Shown: positions 33,958-46,686 of the stretch, piece after piece
Layout of the letters: each line of letters opens with the position of its first letter
Numbering within the stretch: the stretch's first letter is position 1
From: Nansenia antarctica
Taxonomy: Eukaryota > Chordata > Actinopteri > Argentiniformes > Microstomatidae
Direction: 5' to 3'
Assembly: GCA_963989245.1 (NCBI GenBank)
Contig: CAXDII010000400.1
Location: forward strand, 1 to 64,000
Length of the DNA: 64,000 nt
Translations under genes and position numbers: made by a program
Notes under the pieces: model-generated
The model's input: only the letters and a program-made list of their open reading frames with translations
The model's database searches: none
What the model was told of the DNA's origin: nothing

Positions 33958-36900
33958 ACATTATAGGATTATTCAACAACAAGTCAAAATGTGCTCGTGA
34001 AAGGCAGAAAACAACACTTTGATAGTTTGATATAACTTGAGAACGAATGCAAAAAACAGTCCACTCTAAGAACAGGCCGCTTGGACACTTTCAGAACAGC
34101 TCTGTTAATGACTGAAAACAGCTCTCGAAGAGATTGTCAAAAGAGACTCCGAAAACGAAACGTTGATCACTTTTGAGCAAAAGGCTGCACACACGCAATT
34201 CAAGTTGCTCTGATTGTCATTTAGAGTTACATTATAGGATTATTCAACAACAAGTCAAAATGTGCTCGTGAAAGGCAGAAAACAACACTTTGATAGTTTG
34301 ATATAACTTGAGAACGAATGCAAAAAACAGTCCACTCTAAGAACAGGCCGCTTGGACACTTTCAGAACAGCGCTGTTAATGACTGAAAACAGCTCTCGAA
34401 GAGATTGTCAAAAGAGACTCCGAAAACGAAACTTTGATCACTTTTGAGCAAAAGGCTGCACACACGCAATTCAAGTTGCTCTGATTGTCATTTAGAGTTA
34501 CATTATAGGATTATTCAACAACAAGTCAAAATGTGCTCGTGAAAGGCAGAAAACAACACTTTGATAGTTTGATATAACTTGAGAACGAATGCAAAAAACT
34601 GTCCACTCTAAGAACAGGCCGCTTGGACACTTTCAGAACAGCTCTGTTAATGACTGAAAACAGCTCTCGAAGAGATTGTCAAAAGAGACTCCGAAAACGA
34701 AACGTTGATCACTTTTGAGCAAAAGGCTGCACACATGCAATTCAAGTTGCTCTGATTGTCATTTAGAGTTACATTATAGGAGCATTCAGCAACAAGTCAA
34801 AATGTGCTCGAGAAAGGCAGAAAACAACACTTTGATAGTTTGATATAACTTGAGAACGAATGCAAAAAACACAGTCCACTCTAAGAACAGGCCGCTTGGA
34901 CACTTTCTGAACAGCTCTGTTAATGACTGAAAACAGCTCTCGAAGAGATTGTCAAAAGAGACTCTGAAAACGAAACGTTGATCACTTTTGAGCAAAAGGC
35001 TGCACACACGCAATTCAAGTTGCTCTGATTGTCATTTAGAGTTACATTATAGGATTATTCAACAACAAGTCAAAATGTGCTCGTGAAAGGCAGAAAACAA
35101 CACTTTGATAGTTTGATATAACTTGAGAACGAATGCAAAAAACAGTCCACTCTAAGAACAGGCCGCTTGGACACTTTCAGAACAGCTCTGTTAATGACTG
35201 AAAACAGCTCTCGAAGAGATTGTCAAAAGAGACTCCGAAAACGAAACGTTGATCACTTTTGAGCAAAAGGCTGCACACACGCAATTCAAGTTGCTCTGAT
35301 TGTCATTTAGAGTTACATTATAGGATTATTCAACAACAAGTCAAAATGTGCTCGTGAAAGGCAGAAAACAACACTTTGATAGTTTGATATAACTTGAGAA
35401 CGAATGCAAAAAACAGTCCACTCTAAGAACAGGCCGCTTGGACACTTTCAGAACAGCTCTGTTAATGACTGAAAACAGCTCTCGAAGAGATTGTCAAAAG
35501 AGACTCCGAAAACGAAACGTTGATCACTTTTGAGCAAAAGGCTGCACACACGCAATTCAAGTTGCTCTGATTGTCATTTAGAGTTACATTATAGGATTAT
35601 TCAACAAGTCAAAATGTGCTCGTGAAAGGCAGAAAACAACACTTTGATAGTTTGATATAACTTGAGAACGAATGCAAAAAACAGTCCACTCTAAGAACAG
35701 GCCGCTTGGACACTTTCAGAACAGCTCTGTTAATGACTGAAAACAGCTCTCGAAGAGATTGTCAAAAGAGACTCCGAAAACGAAACGTTGATCACTTTTG
35801 AGCAAAAGGCTGCACACACGCAATTCAAGTTGCTCTGATTGTCATTTAGAGTTACATTATAGGATTATTCAACAACAAGTCAAAATGTGCTCGTGAAAGG
35901 CAGAAAACAACACTTTGATAGTTTGATATAACTTGAGAACGAATGCAAAAAACAGTCCACTCTCAGAACAGGCCGCTTGGACACTTTCAGAACAGCTCTG
36001 TTAATGACTGAAAACAGCTCTCGAAGAGATTGTCAAAAGAGACTCCGAAAACGAAACGTTGATCACTTTTGAGCAAAAGGCTGCACACACGCAATTCAAG
36101 TTGCTCTGATTGTCATTTAGAGTTACATTATAGGATTATTCAACAACAAGTCAAAATGTGCTCGTGAAAGGCAGAAAACAACACTTTGATAGTTTGATAT
36201 AACTTGAGAACGAATGCAAAAAACAGTCCACTCTAAGAACTGGCCGCTTGGACACTTTCAGAACAGCTCTGTTAATGACTGAAAACAGCTCTCGAAGAGA
36301 TTGTCAAAAGAGACTCTGAAAACGAAACGTTGATCACTTTTGAGCAAAAGGCTGCACACACGCAATTCAAATTGCTCTGATTGTCATTTAGAGTTACATT
36401 ATAGGATTATTCAACAACAAGTCAAAATGTGCTCGTGAAAGGCAGAAAACAACACTTTGATAGTTTGATATAACTTGAGAACGAATGCAAAAAACAGTCC
36501 ACTCTAAGAACAGGCCGCTTGGACACTTTCAGAACAGCTCTGTTAATGACTGAAAACAGCTCTCGAAGAGATTGTCAAAAGAGACTCCGAAAACGAAACG
36601 TTGATCACTTTTGAGCAAAAGGCTGCACACACGCAATTCAAGTTGCTCTGATTGTCATTTAGAGTTACATTATAGGATTATTCAACAACAAGTCAAAATG
36701 TGCTCGTGAAAGGCAGAAAACAACACTTTGATAGTTTGATATAACTTGAGAACGAATGCAAAAAACAGTCCACTCTAAGAACAGGCCGCTTGGACACTTT
36801 CAGAACAGCTCTGTTAATGACTGAAAACAGCTCTCGAAGAGATTGTCAAAAGAGACTCCGAAAACGAAACGTTGATCACTTTTGAGCAAAAGGCTGCACA

Positions 36901-37205
36901 CACGCAATTCAAGTTGCTCTGATTGTCATTTAGAGTTACATTATAGGATTATTCAACAAGTCAAAATGTGCTCGTGAAAGGCAGAAAACAACACTTTGAT
37001 AGTTTGATATAACTTGAGAACGAATGCAAAAAACAGTCCACTCTAAGAACAGGCCGCTTGGACACTTTCAGAACAGCTCTGTTAATGACTGAAAACAGCT
37101 CTCGAAGAGATTGTCAAAAGAGACTCTGAAAACGAAACGTTGATCACTTTTGAGCAAAAGGCTGCACACACGCAATTCAAGTTGCTCTGATTGTCATTTA
37201 GAGTT
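33958..37205 (+). repeat. 4332-bp-offset duplication, first copy (12 monomers)
   Basis: Monomers from 33958 through the 268-bp T monomer at 36938 have the same type and order as those at 38290-41537. Every tracked variant matches, including the rare cttTCTgaac substitution, aactggcc and caaattgc. The four monomers at 37206-38289 complete the 16-monomer period. Confidence 0.92.
34771..35043 (+). repeat. 273-bp hybrid monomer, second copy
   Basis: It is like 32353 but with cttTCTgaac (t at 34908) and ctctgaa. The change at 34908 turns a - strand TGA into AGA and opens a 75-codon frame at 34786-35013, starting at TTG. I regard this frame as accidental. Confidence 0.9.
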
Positions 37206-38289
37206 ACATTATAGGATTATTCAACAACAAGTCAAAATGTGCTCGTGAAAGGCAGAAAACAACACTTTGATAGTTTGATATAACTTGAGAACGAATGCAA
37301 AAAACAGTCCACTCTCAGAACAGGCCGCTTGGACACTTTCAGAACAGCTCTGTTAATGACTGAAAACAGCTCTCGAAGAGATTGTCAAAAGAGACTCCGA
37401 AAACGAAACGTTGATCACTTTTGAGCAAAAGGCTGCACACACACAATTCAAGTTGCTCTGATTGTCATTTAGAGTTACATTATAGGATTATTCAACAACA
37501 AGTCAAAATGTGCTCGTGAAAGGCAGAAAACAACACTTTGATAGTTTGATATAACTTGAGAACGAATGCAAAAAACAGTCCACTCTAAGAACAGGCCGCG
37601 TGGACACTTTCAGAACAGCTCTGTTAATGACTGAAAACAGCTCTCGAAGAGATTGTCAAAAGAGACTCCGAAAACGAAACGTTGATCACTTTTGAGCAAA
37701 AGGCTGCACACACGCAATTCAAGTTGCTCTGATTGTCATTTAGAGTTACATTATAGGATTATTCAACAACAAGTCAAAATGTGCTCGTGAAAGGCAGAAA
37801 ACAACACTTTGATAGTTTGATATAACTTGAGAACGAATGCAAAAAACAGTCCACTCTAAGAACAGGCCGCTTGGACACTTTCAGAACAGCTCTGTTAATG
37901 ACTGAAAACAGCTCTCGAAGAGATTGTCAAAAGAGACTCCGAAAACGAAACGTTGATCACTTTTGAGCAAAAGGCTGCACACACGCAATTCAAGTTGCTC
38001 TGATTGTCATTTAGAGTAACATTATAGGATTATTCAACAACAAGTCAAAATGTGCTCGTGAAAGGCAGAAAACAACACTTTGATAGTTTGATATAACTTG
38101 AGAACGAATGCAAAAAACAGTCCACTCTCAGAACAGGCCGCTTGGACACTTTCAGAACAGCTCTGTTAATGACTGAAAACAGCTCTCGAAGAGATTGTCA
38201 AAAGAGACTCCGAAAACGAAACGTTGATCACTTTTGAGCAAAAGGCTGCACACACGCAATTCAAGTTGCTCTGATTGTCATTTAGAGTT

Positions 38290-41200
38290 ACATTATAGGA
38301 TTATTCAACAACAAGTCAAAATGTGCTCGTGAAAGGCAGAAAACAACACTTTGATAGTTTGATATAACTTGAGAACGAATGCAAAAAACAGTCCACTCTA
38401 AGAACAGGCCGCTTGGACACTTTCAGAACAGCTCTGTTAATGACTGAAAACAGCTCTCGAAGAGATTGTCAAAAGAGACTCCGAAAACGAAACGTTGATC
38501 ACTTTTGAGCAAAAGGCTGCACACACGCAATTCAAGTTGCTCTGATTGTCATTTAGAGTTACATTATAGGATTATTCAACAACAAGTCAAAATGTGCTCG
38601 TGAAAGGCAGAAAACAACACTTTGATAGTTTGATATAACTTGAGAACGAATGCAAAAAACAGTCCACTCTAAGAACAGGCCGCTTGGACACTTTCAGAAC
38701 AGCGCTGTTAATGACTGAAAACAGCTCTCGAAGAGATTGTCAAAAGAGACTCCGAAAACGAAACTTTGATCACTTTTGAGCAAAAGGCTGCACACACGCA
38801 ATTCAAGTTGCTCTGATTGTCATTTAGAGTTACATTATAGGATTATTCAACAACAAGTCAAAATGTGCTCGTGAAAGGCAGAAAACAACACTTTGATAGT
38901 TTGATATAACTTGAGAACGAATGCAAAAAACTGTCCACTCTAAGAACAGGCCGCTTGGACACTTTCAGAACAGCTCTGTTAATGACTGAAAACAGCTCTC
39001 GAAGAGATTGTCAAAAGAGACTCCGAAAACGAAACGTTGATCACTTTTGAGCAAAAGGCTGCACACATGCAATTCAAGTTGCTCTGATTGTCATTTAGAG
39101 TTACATTATAGGAGCATTCAGCAACAAGTCAAAATGTGCTCGAGAAAGGCAGAAAACAACACTTTGATAGTTTGATATAACTTGAGAACGAATGCAAAAA
39201 ACACAGTCCACTCTAAGAACAGGCCGCTTGGACACTTTCTGAACAGCTCTGTTAATGACTGAAAACAGCTCTCGAAGAGATTGTCAAAAGAGACTCTGAA
39301 AACGAAACGTTGATCACTTTTGAGCAAAAGGCTGCACACACGCAATTCAAGTTGCTCTGATTGTCATTTAGAGTTACATTATAGGATTATTCAACAACAA
39401 GTCAAAATGTGCTCGTGAAAGGCAGAAAACAACACTTTGATAGTTTGATATAACTTGAGAACGAATGCAAAAAACAGTCCACTCTAAGAACAGGCCGCTT
39501 GGACACTTTCAGAACAGCTCTGTTAATGACTGAAAACAGCTCTCGAAGAGATTGTCAAAAGAGACTCCGAAAACGAAACGTTGATCACTTTTGAGCAAAA
39601 GGCTGCACACACGCAATTCAAGTTGCTCTGATTGTCATTTAGAGTTACATTATAGGATTATTCAACAACAAGTCAAAATGTGCTCGTGAAAGGCAGAAAA
39701 CAACACTTTGATAGTTTGATATAACTTGAGAACGAATGCAAAAAACAGTCCACTCTAAGAACAGGCCGCTTGGACACTTTCAGAACAGCTCTGTTAATGA
39801 CTGAAAACAGCTCTCGAAGAGATTGTCAAAAGAGACTCCGAAAACGAAACGTTGATCACTTTTGAGCAAAAGGCTGCACACACGCAATTCAAGTTGCTCT
39901 GATTGTCATTTAGAGTTACATTATAGGATTATTCAACAAGTCAAAATGTGCTCGTGAAAGGCAGAAAACAACACTTTGATAGTTTGATATAACTTGAGAA
40001 CGAATGCAAAAAACAGTCCACTCTAAGAACAGGCCGCTTGGACACTTTCAGAACAGCTCTGTTAATGACTGAAAACAGCTCTCGAAGAGATTGTCAAAAG
40101 AGACTCCGAAAACGAAACGTTGATCACTTTTGAGCAAAAGGCTGCACACACGCAATTCAAGTTGCTCTGATTGTCATTTAGAGTTACATTATAGGATTAT
40201 TCAACAACAAGTCAAAATGTGCTCGTGAAAGGCAGAAAACAACACTTTGATAGTTTGATATAACTTGAGAACGAATGCAAAAAACAGTCCACTCTCAGAA
40301 CAGGCCGCTTGGACACTTTCAGAACAGCTCTGTTAATGACTGAAAACAGCTCTCGAAGAGATTGTCAAAAGAGACTCCGAAAACGAAACGTTGATCACTT
40401 TTGAGCAAAAGGCTGCACACACGCAATTCAAGTTGCTCTGATTGTCATTTAGAGTTACATTATAGGATTATTCAACAACAAGTCAAAATGTGCTCGTGAA
40501 AGGCAGAAAACAACACTTTGATAGTTTGATATAACTTGAGAACGAATGCAAAAAACAGTCCACTCTAAGAACTGGCCGCTTGGACACTTTCAGAACAGCT
40601 CTGTTAATGACTGAAAACAGCTCTCGAAGAGATTGTCAAAAGAGACTCTGAAAACGAAACGTTGATCACTTTTGAGCAAAAGGCTGCACACACGCAATTC
40701 AAATTGCTCTGATTGTCATTTAGAGTTACATTATAGGATTATTCAACAACAAGTCAAAATGTGCTCGTGAAAGGCAGAAAACAACACTTTGATAGTTTGA
40801 TATAACTTGAGAACGAATGCAAAAAACAGTCCACTCTAAGAACAGGCCGCTTGGACACTTTCAGAACAGCTCTGTTAATGACTGAAAACAGCTCTCGAAG
40901 AGATTGTCAAAAGAGACTCCGAAAACGAAACGTTGATCACTTTTGAGCAAAAGGCTGCACACACGCAATTCAAGTTGCTCTGATTGTCATTTAGAGTTAC
41001 ATTATAGGATTATTCAACAACAAGTCAAAATGTGCTCGTGAAAGGCAGAAAACAACACTTTGATAGTTTGATATAACTTGAGAACGAATGCAAAAAACAG
41101 TCCACTCTAAGAACAGGCCGCTTGGACACTTTCAGAACAGCTCTGTTAATGACTGAAAACAGCTCTCGAAGAGATTGTCAAAAGAGACTCCGAAAACGAA

Positions 41201-41537
41201 ACGTTGATCACTTTTGAGCAAAAGGCTGCACACACGCAATTCAAGTTGCTCTGATTGTCATTTAGAGTTACATTATAGGATTATTCAACAAGTCAAAATG
41301 TGCTCGTGAAAGGCAGAAAACAACACTTTGATAGTTTGATATAACTTGAGAACGAATGCAAAAAACAGTCCACTCTAAGAACAGGCCGCTTGGACACTTT
41401 CAGAACAGCTCTGTTAATGACTGAAAACAGCTCTCGAAGAGATTGTCAAAAGAGACTCTGAAAACGAAACGTTGATCACTTTTGAGCAAAAGGCTGCACA
41501 CACGCAATTCAAGTTGCTCTGATTGTCATTTAGAGTT
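38290..41537 (+). repeat. 4332-bp-offset duplication, second copy (12 monomers)
   Basis: It is identical in all tracked variants to 33958-37205. The monomer after it (41538) is related to its counterpart at 37206 (both carry acacacaatt) but has aaggatgc, so the similarity decays there. This identity makes it one of the youngest long duplications in the window. Confidence 0.92.
39103..39375 (+). repeat. 273-bp hybrid monomer, third copy
   Basis: It matches 34771 in all marks, 4332 bp downstream, including the stop-removing t (39240). The 75-codon frame is therefore present twice only because the segment was duplicated. Confidence 0.9.
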
Positions 41538-42350
41538 ACATTATAGGATTATTCAACAACAAGTCAAAATGTGCTCGTGAAAGGCAGAAAACAACACTTT
41601 GATAGTTTGATATAACTTGAGAACGAATGCAAAAAACAGTCCACTCTCAGAACAGGCCGCTTGGACACTTTCAGAACAGCTCTGTTAATGACTGAAAACA
41701 GCTCTCGAAGAGATTGTCAAAAGAGACTCCGAAAACGAAACGTTGATCACTTTTGAGCAAAAGGATGCACACACACAATTCAAGTTGCTCTGATTGTCAT
41801 TTAGAGTTACATTATAGGATTATTCAACAACAAGTCAAAATGTGCTCTTGAAAGGCAGAAAACAACACTTTGATAGTTTGATATAACTTGAGAACGAATG
41901 CAAAAAACAGTCCACTCTCAGAACAGGCCGCTTGGACACTTTCAGAACAGCTCTGTTAATGACTGAAAACAGCTCTCGAAGAGATTGTCAAAAGAGACTC
42001 CGAAAACGAAACGTTGATCACTTTTGAGCAAAAGGATGCACACACACAATTCAAGTTGCTCTGATTGTCATTTAGAGTTACATTATAGGATTATTCAACA
42101 ACAAGTCAAAATGTGCTCTTGAAAGGCAGAAAACAACACTTTGATAGTTTGATATAACTTGAGAACGAATGCAAAAAACAGTCCACTCTAAGAACAGGCC
42201 GCTTGGACACTTTCAGAACAGCTCTGTTAATGACTGAAAACAGCTCTCGAAGAGATTGTCAAAAGAGACTCCGAAAACGAAACGTTGATCACTTTTGAGC
42301 AAAAGGCTGCACACACGCAATTCAAGTTGCTCTGATTGTCATTTAGAGTT
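41538..42350 (+). repeat. Three-monomer step series aaggatgc / gctcttgaaa
   Basis: Monomers at 41538 and 41809 share aaggatgc with acacacaatt; those at 41809 and 42080 share gctcttgaaa. The overlapping sharing suggests out-of-register exchange inside monomers. Confidence 0.82.
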
Positions 42351-42621
42351 ACATTATAGGATTATTCAACAACAAGTCAAAATGTGCTCGTGAAAGGCAG
42401 AAAACAACACTTTGATAGTTTGATATAACTTGAGAACGAATGCAAAAAACAGTCCACTCTAAGAACAGGCCGCTTGGACACTTTCAGAACAGCTCTGTTA
42501 ATGACTGAAAACAGCTCTCGAAGAGATTGTCAAAAGAGACTCCGAAAACGAAACGTTGATCACTTTTGAGCAAAAGGCTGCACACACGCAATTCAAGTTG
42601 CTCTGATTGTCATTTAGAGTT

Positions 42622-43434
42622 ACATTATAGGATTATTCAACAACAAGTCAAAATGTGCTCGTGAAAGGCAGAAAACAACACTTTGATAGTTTGATATAAC
42701 TTGAGAACGAATGCAAAAAACAGTCCACTCTAAGAACAGGCCGCTTGGACACTTTCAGAACAGCTCTGTTAATGACTGAAAACAGCTCTCGAAGAGATTG
42801 TCAAAAGAGACTCCGAAAACGAAACGTCGATCACTTTTGAGCAAAAGAATGCACACACGCAATTCAAGTTGCTCTGATTGTCATTTAGAGTTACATTATA
42901 GGATTATTCAACAACAAGTCAAAATGTGCTCGTGAAAGGCAGAAAACAACACTTTGATAGTTTGATATAACTTGAGAACGAATGCAAAAAACAGTCCACT
43001 CTAAGAACAGGCCGCTTGGACACTTTCAGAACAGCTCTGTTAATGACTGAAAACAGCTCTCGAAGAGATTGTCAAAAGAGACTCCGAAAACGAAACGTTG
43101 ATCACTTTTGAGCAAAAGGCTGCACACACGCAATTCAAGTTGCTCTGATTGTCATTTAGAGTTACATTATAGGATTATTCAACAACAAGTCAAAATGTGC
43201 TCGTGAAAGGCAGAAAACAACACTTTGATAGTTTGATATAACTTGAGAACGAATGCAAAAAACAGTCCACTCTCAGAACAGGCCGCTTGGACACTTTCAG
43301 AACAGCTCTGTTAATGACTGAAAACAGCTCTCGAAGAGATTGTCAAAAGAGACTCCGAAAACGAAACGTTGATCACTTTTGAGCAAAAGGCTGCACACAC
43401 GCAATTCAAGTTGCTCTGATTGTCATTTAGAGTT
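42622..43434 (+). repeat. Triad gtcgatc/agaatgc, A, c
   Basis: It is the first of the zone 5 series and is followed by a monomer ending gagta and a c-variant monomer before the next triad. Confidence 0.87.
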
Positions 43435-43976
43435 ACATTATAGGATTATTCAACAACAAGTCAAAATGTGCTCGTGAAAGGCAGAAAACAACACTTTGAT
43501 AGTTTGATATAACTTGAGAACGAATGCAAAAAACAGTCCACTCTAAGAACAGGCCGCTTGGACACTTTCAGAACAGCTCTGTTAATGACTGAAAACAGCT
43601 CTCGAAGAGATTGTCAAAAGAGACTCCGAAAACGAAACGTTGATCACTTTTGAGCAAAAGGCTGCACACACGCAATTCAAGTTGCTCTGATTGTCATTTA
43701 GAGTAACATTATAGGATTATTCAACAACAAGTCAAAATGTGCTCGTGAAAGGCAGAAAACAACACTTTGATAGTTTGATATAACTTGAGAACGAATGCAA
43801 AAAACAGTCCACTCTCAGAACAGGCCGCTTGGACACTTTCAGAACAGCTCTGTTAATGACTGAAAACAGCTCTCGAAGAGATTGTCAAAAGAGACTCCGA
43901 AAACGAAACGTTGATCACTTTTGAGCAAAAGGCTGCACACACGCAATTCAAGTTGCTCTGATTGTCATTTAGAGTT

Positions 43977-44789
43977 ACATTATAGGATTATTCAACAACA
44001 AGTCAAAATGTGCTCGTGAAAGGCAGAAAACAACACTTTGATAGTTTGATATAACTTGAGAACGAATGCAAAAAACAGTCCACTCTAAGAACAGGCCGCT
44101 TGGACACTTTCAGAACAGCTCTGTTAATGACTGAAAACAGCTCTCGAAGAGATTGTCAAAAGAGACTCCGAAAACGAAACGTCGATCACTTTTGAGCAAA
44201 AGAATGCACACACGCAATTCAAGTTGCTCTGATTGTCATTTAGAGTTACATTATAGGATTATTCAACAACAAGTCAAAATGTGCTCGTGAAAGGCAGAAA
44301 ACAACACTTTGATAGTTTGATATAACTTGAGAACGAATGCAAAAAACAGTCCACTCTAAGAACAGGCCGCTTGGACACTTTCAGAACAGCTCTGTTAATG
44401 ACTGAAAACAGCTCTCGAAGAGATTGTCAAAAGAGACTCCGAAAACGAAACGTTGATCACTTTTGAGCAAAAGGCTGCACACACGCAATTCAAGTTGCTC
44501 TGATTGTCATTTAGAGTTACATTATAGGATTATTCAACAACAAGTCAAAATGTGCTCGTGAAAGGCAGAAAACAACACTTTGATAGTTTGATATAACTTG
44601 AGAACGAATGCAAAAAACAGTCCACTCTCAGAACAGGCCGCTTGGACACTTTCAGAACAGCTCTGTTAATGACTGAAAACAGCTCTCGAAGAGATTGTCA
44701 AAAGAGACTCCGAAAACGAAACGTTGATCACTTTTGAGCAAAAGGCTGCACACACGCAATTCAAGTTGCTCTGATTGTCATTTAGAGTT
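43977..44789 (+). repeat. Triad gtcgatc/agaatgc, A, c
   Basis: It has the same three monomer types as 42622. The next marker monomer is exactly seven monomers (1897 bp) away. Confidence 0.87.
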
Positions 44790-45873
44790 ACATTATAGGA
44801 TTATTCAACAACAAGTCAAAATGTGCTCGTGAAAGGCAGAAAACAACACTTTGATAGTTTGATATAACTTGAGAACGAATGCAAAAAACAGTCCACTCTA
44901 AGAACAGGCCGCTTGGACACTTTCAGAACAGCTCTGTTAATGACTGAAAACAGCTCTCGAAGAGATTGTCAAAAGAGACTCCGAAAACGAAACGTTGATC
45001 ACTTTTGAGCAAAAGGCTGCACACACGCAATTCAAGTTGCTCTGATTGTCATTTAGAGTTACATTATAGGATTATTCAACAACAAGTCAAAATGTGCTCG
45101 TGAAAGGCAGAAAACAACACTTTGATAGTTTGATATAACTTGAGAACGAATGCAAAAAACAGTCCACTCTAAGAACAGGCCGCTTGGACACTTTCAGAAC
45201 AGCTCTGTTAATGACTGAAAACAGCTCTCGAAGAGATTGTCAAAAGAGACTCCGAAAACGAAACGTTGATCACTTTTGAGCAAAAGGCTGCACACACGCA
45301 ATTCAAGTTGCTCTGATTGTCATTTAGAGTTACATTATAGGATTATTCAACAACAAGTCAAAATGTGCTCGTGAAAGGCAGAAAACAACACTTTGATAGT
45401 TTGATATAACTTGAGAACGAATGCAAAAAACAGTCCACTCTCAGAACAGGCCGCTTGGACACTTTCAGAACAGCTCTGTTAATGACTGAAAACAGCTCTC
45501 GAAGAGATTGTCAAAAGAGACTCCGAAAACGAAACGTTGATCACTTTTGAGCAAAAGGCTGCACACACGCAATTCAAGTTGCTCTGATTGTCATTTAGAG
45601 TTACATTATAGGATTATTCAACAACAAGTCAAAATGTGCTCGTGAAAGGCAGAAAACAACACTTTGATAGTTTGATATAACTTGAGAACGAATGCAAAAA
45701 ACAGTCCACTCTAAGAACAGGCCGCTTGGACACTTTCAGAACAGCTCTGTTAATGACTGAAAACAGCTCTCGAAGAGATTGTCAAAAGAGACTCTGAAAA
45801 CGAAACGTTGATCACTTTTGAGCAAAAGGCTGCACACACGCAATTCAAGTTGCTCTGATTGTCATTTAGAGTA

Positions 45874-46686
45874 ACATTATAGGATTATTCAACAACAAGT
45901 CAAAATGTGCTCGTGAAAGGCAGAAAACAACACTTTGATAGTTTGATATAACTTGAGAACGAATGCAAAAAACAGTCCACTCTAAGAACAGGCCGCTTGG
46001 ACACTTTCAGAACAGCTCTGTTAATGACTGAAAACAGCTCTCGAAGAGATTGTCAAAAGAGACTCCGAAAACGAAACGTCGATCACTTTTGAGCAAAAGA
46101 ATGCACACACGCAATTCAAGTTGCTCTGATTGTCATTTAGAGTTACATTATAGGATTATTCAACAACAAGTCAAAATGTGCTCGTGAAAGGCAGAAAACA
46201 ACACTTTGATAGTTTGATATAACTTGAGAACGAATGCAAAAAACAGTCCACTCTAAGAACAGGCCGCTTGGACACTTTCAGAACAGCTCTGTTAATGACT
46301 GAAAACAGCTCTCGAAGAGATTGTCAAAAGAGACTCCGAAAACGAAACGTTGATCACTTTTGAGCAAAAGGCTGCACACACGCAATTCAAGTTGCTCTGA
46401 TTGTCATTTAGAGTTACATTATAGGATTATTCAACAACAAGTCAAAATGTGCTCGTGAAAGGCAGAAAACAACACTTTGATAGTTTGATATAACTTGAGA
46501 ACGAATGCAAAAAACAGTCCACTCTCAGAACAGGCCGCTTGGACACTTTCAGAACAGCTCTGTTAATGACTGAAAACAGCTCTCGAAGAGATTGTCAAAA
46601 GAGACTCCGAAAACGAAACGTTGATCACTTTTGAGCAAAAGGCTGCACACACGCAATTCAAGTTGCTCTGATTGTCATTTAGAGTT
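45874..46686 (+). repeat. Triad gtcgatc/agaatgc, A, c
   Basis: It has the same three monomer types. The next marker monomer, at 47771, is again 1897 bp away but is followed by a T-variant monomer, so the triad is broken there. Confidence 0.87.

Larger units (their letters stand above)
32896..35043 (+). repeat. 2418-bp-offset duplication, second copy
   Basis: It has the same eight-monomer order as 30478-32625. A recombinant 270-bp monomer (32626-32895) separates the two copies and completes the nine-monomer period. Its last three monomers are shared a third time at 38561-39375. Confidence 0.9.
33958..42621 (+). repeat. Zone 4: 32 monomers dominated by a 4332-bp tandem duplication
   Basis: No gene is present, although two 75-codon frames arise here by chance. 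Rare marks (agcgctg with aactttg, ctgtccac with cacatgc, the 273-bp hybrid, aactggcc with caaattgc, and 268-bp monomers) occur in the same order twice, at a constant offset of 4332 bp. After the second copy come monomers sharing aaggatgc plus acacacaatt (41538, 41809) and gctcttgaaa (41809, 42080), which look like stepwise single-monomer duplications. Confidence 0.88.

Noticed and set aside
34786..35013. 75-codon open frame on the - strand as a gene
   Set aside because: It begins at TTG, lies wholly inside one satellite monomer, exists only because of a 2-bp insertion plus one stop-removing substitution, and resembles no protein family I know.
39118..39345. Second identical 75-codon frame, suggesting a conserved gene pair
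   Set aside because: It is an exact by-product of the 4332-bp satellite duplication; identity reflects recent copying and not conservation of a protein.
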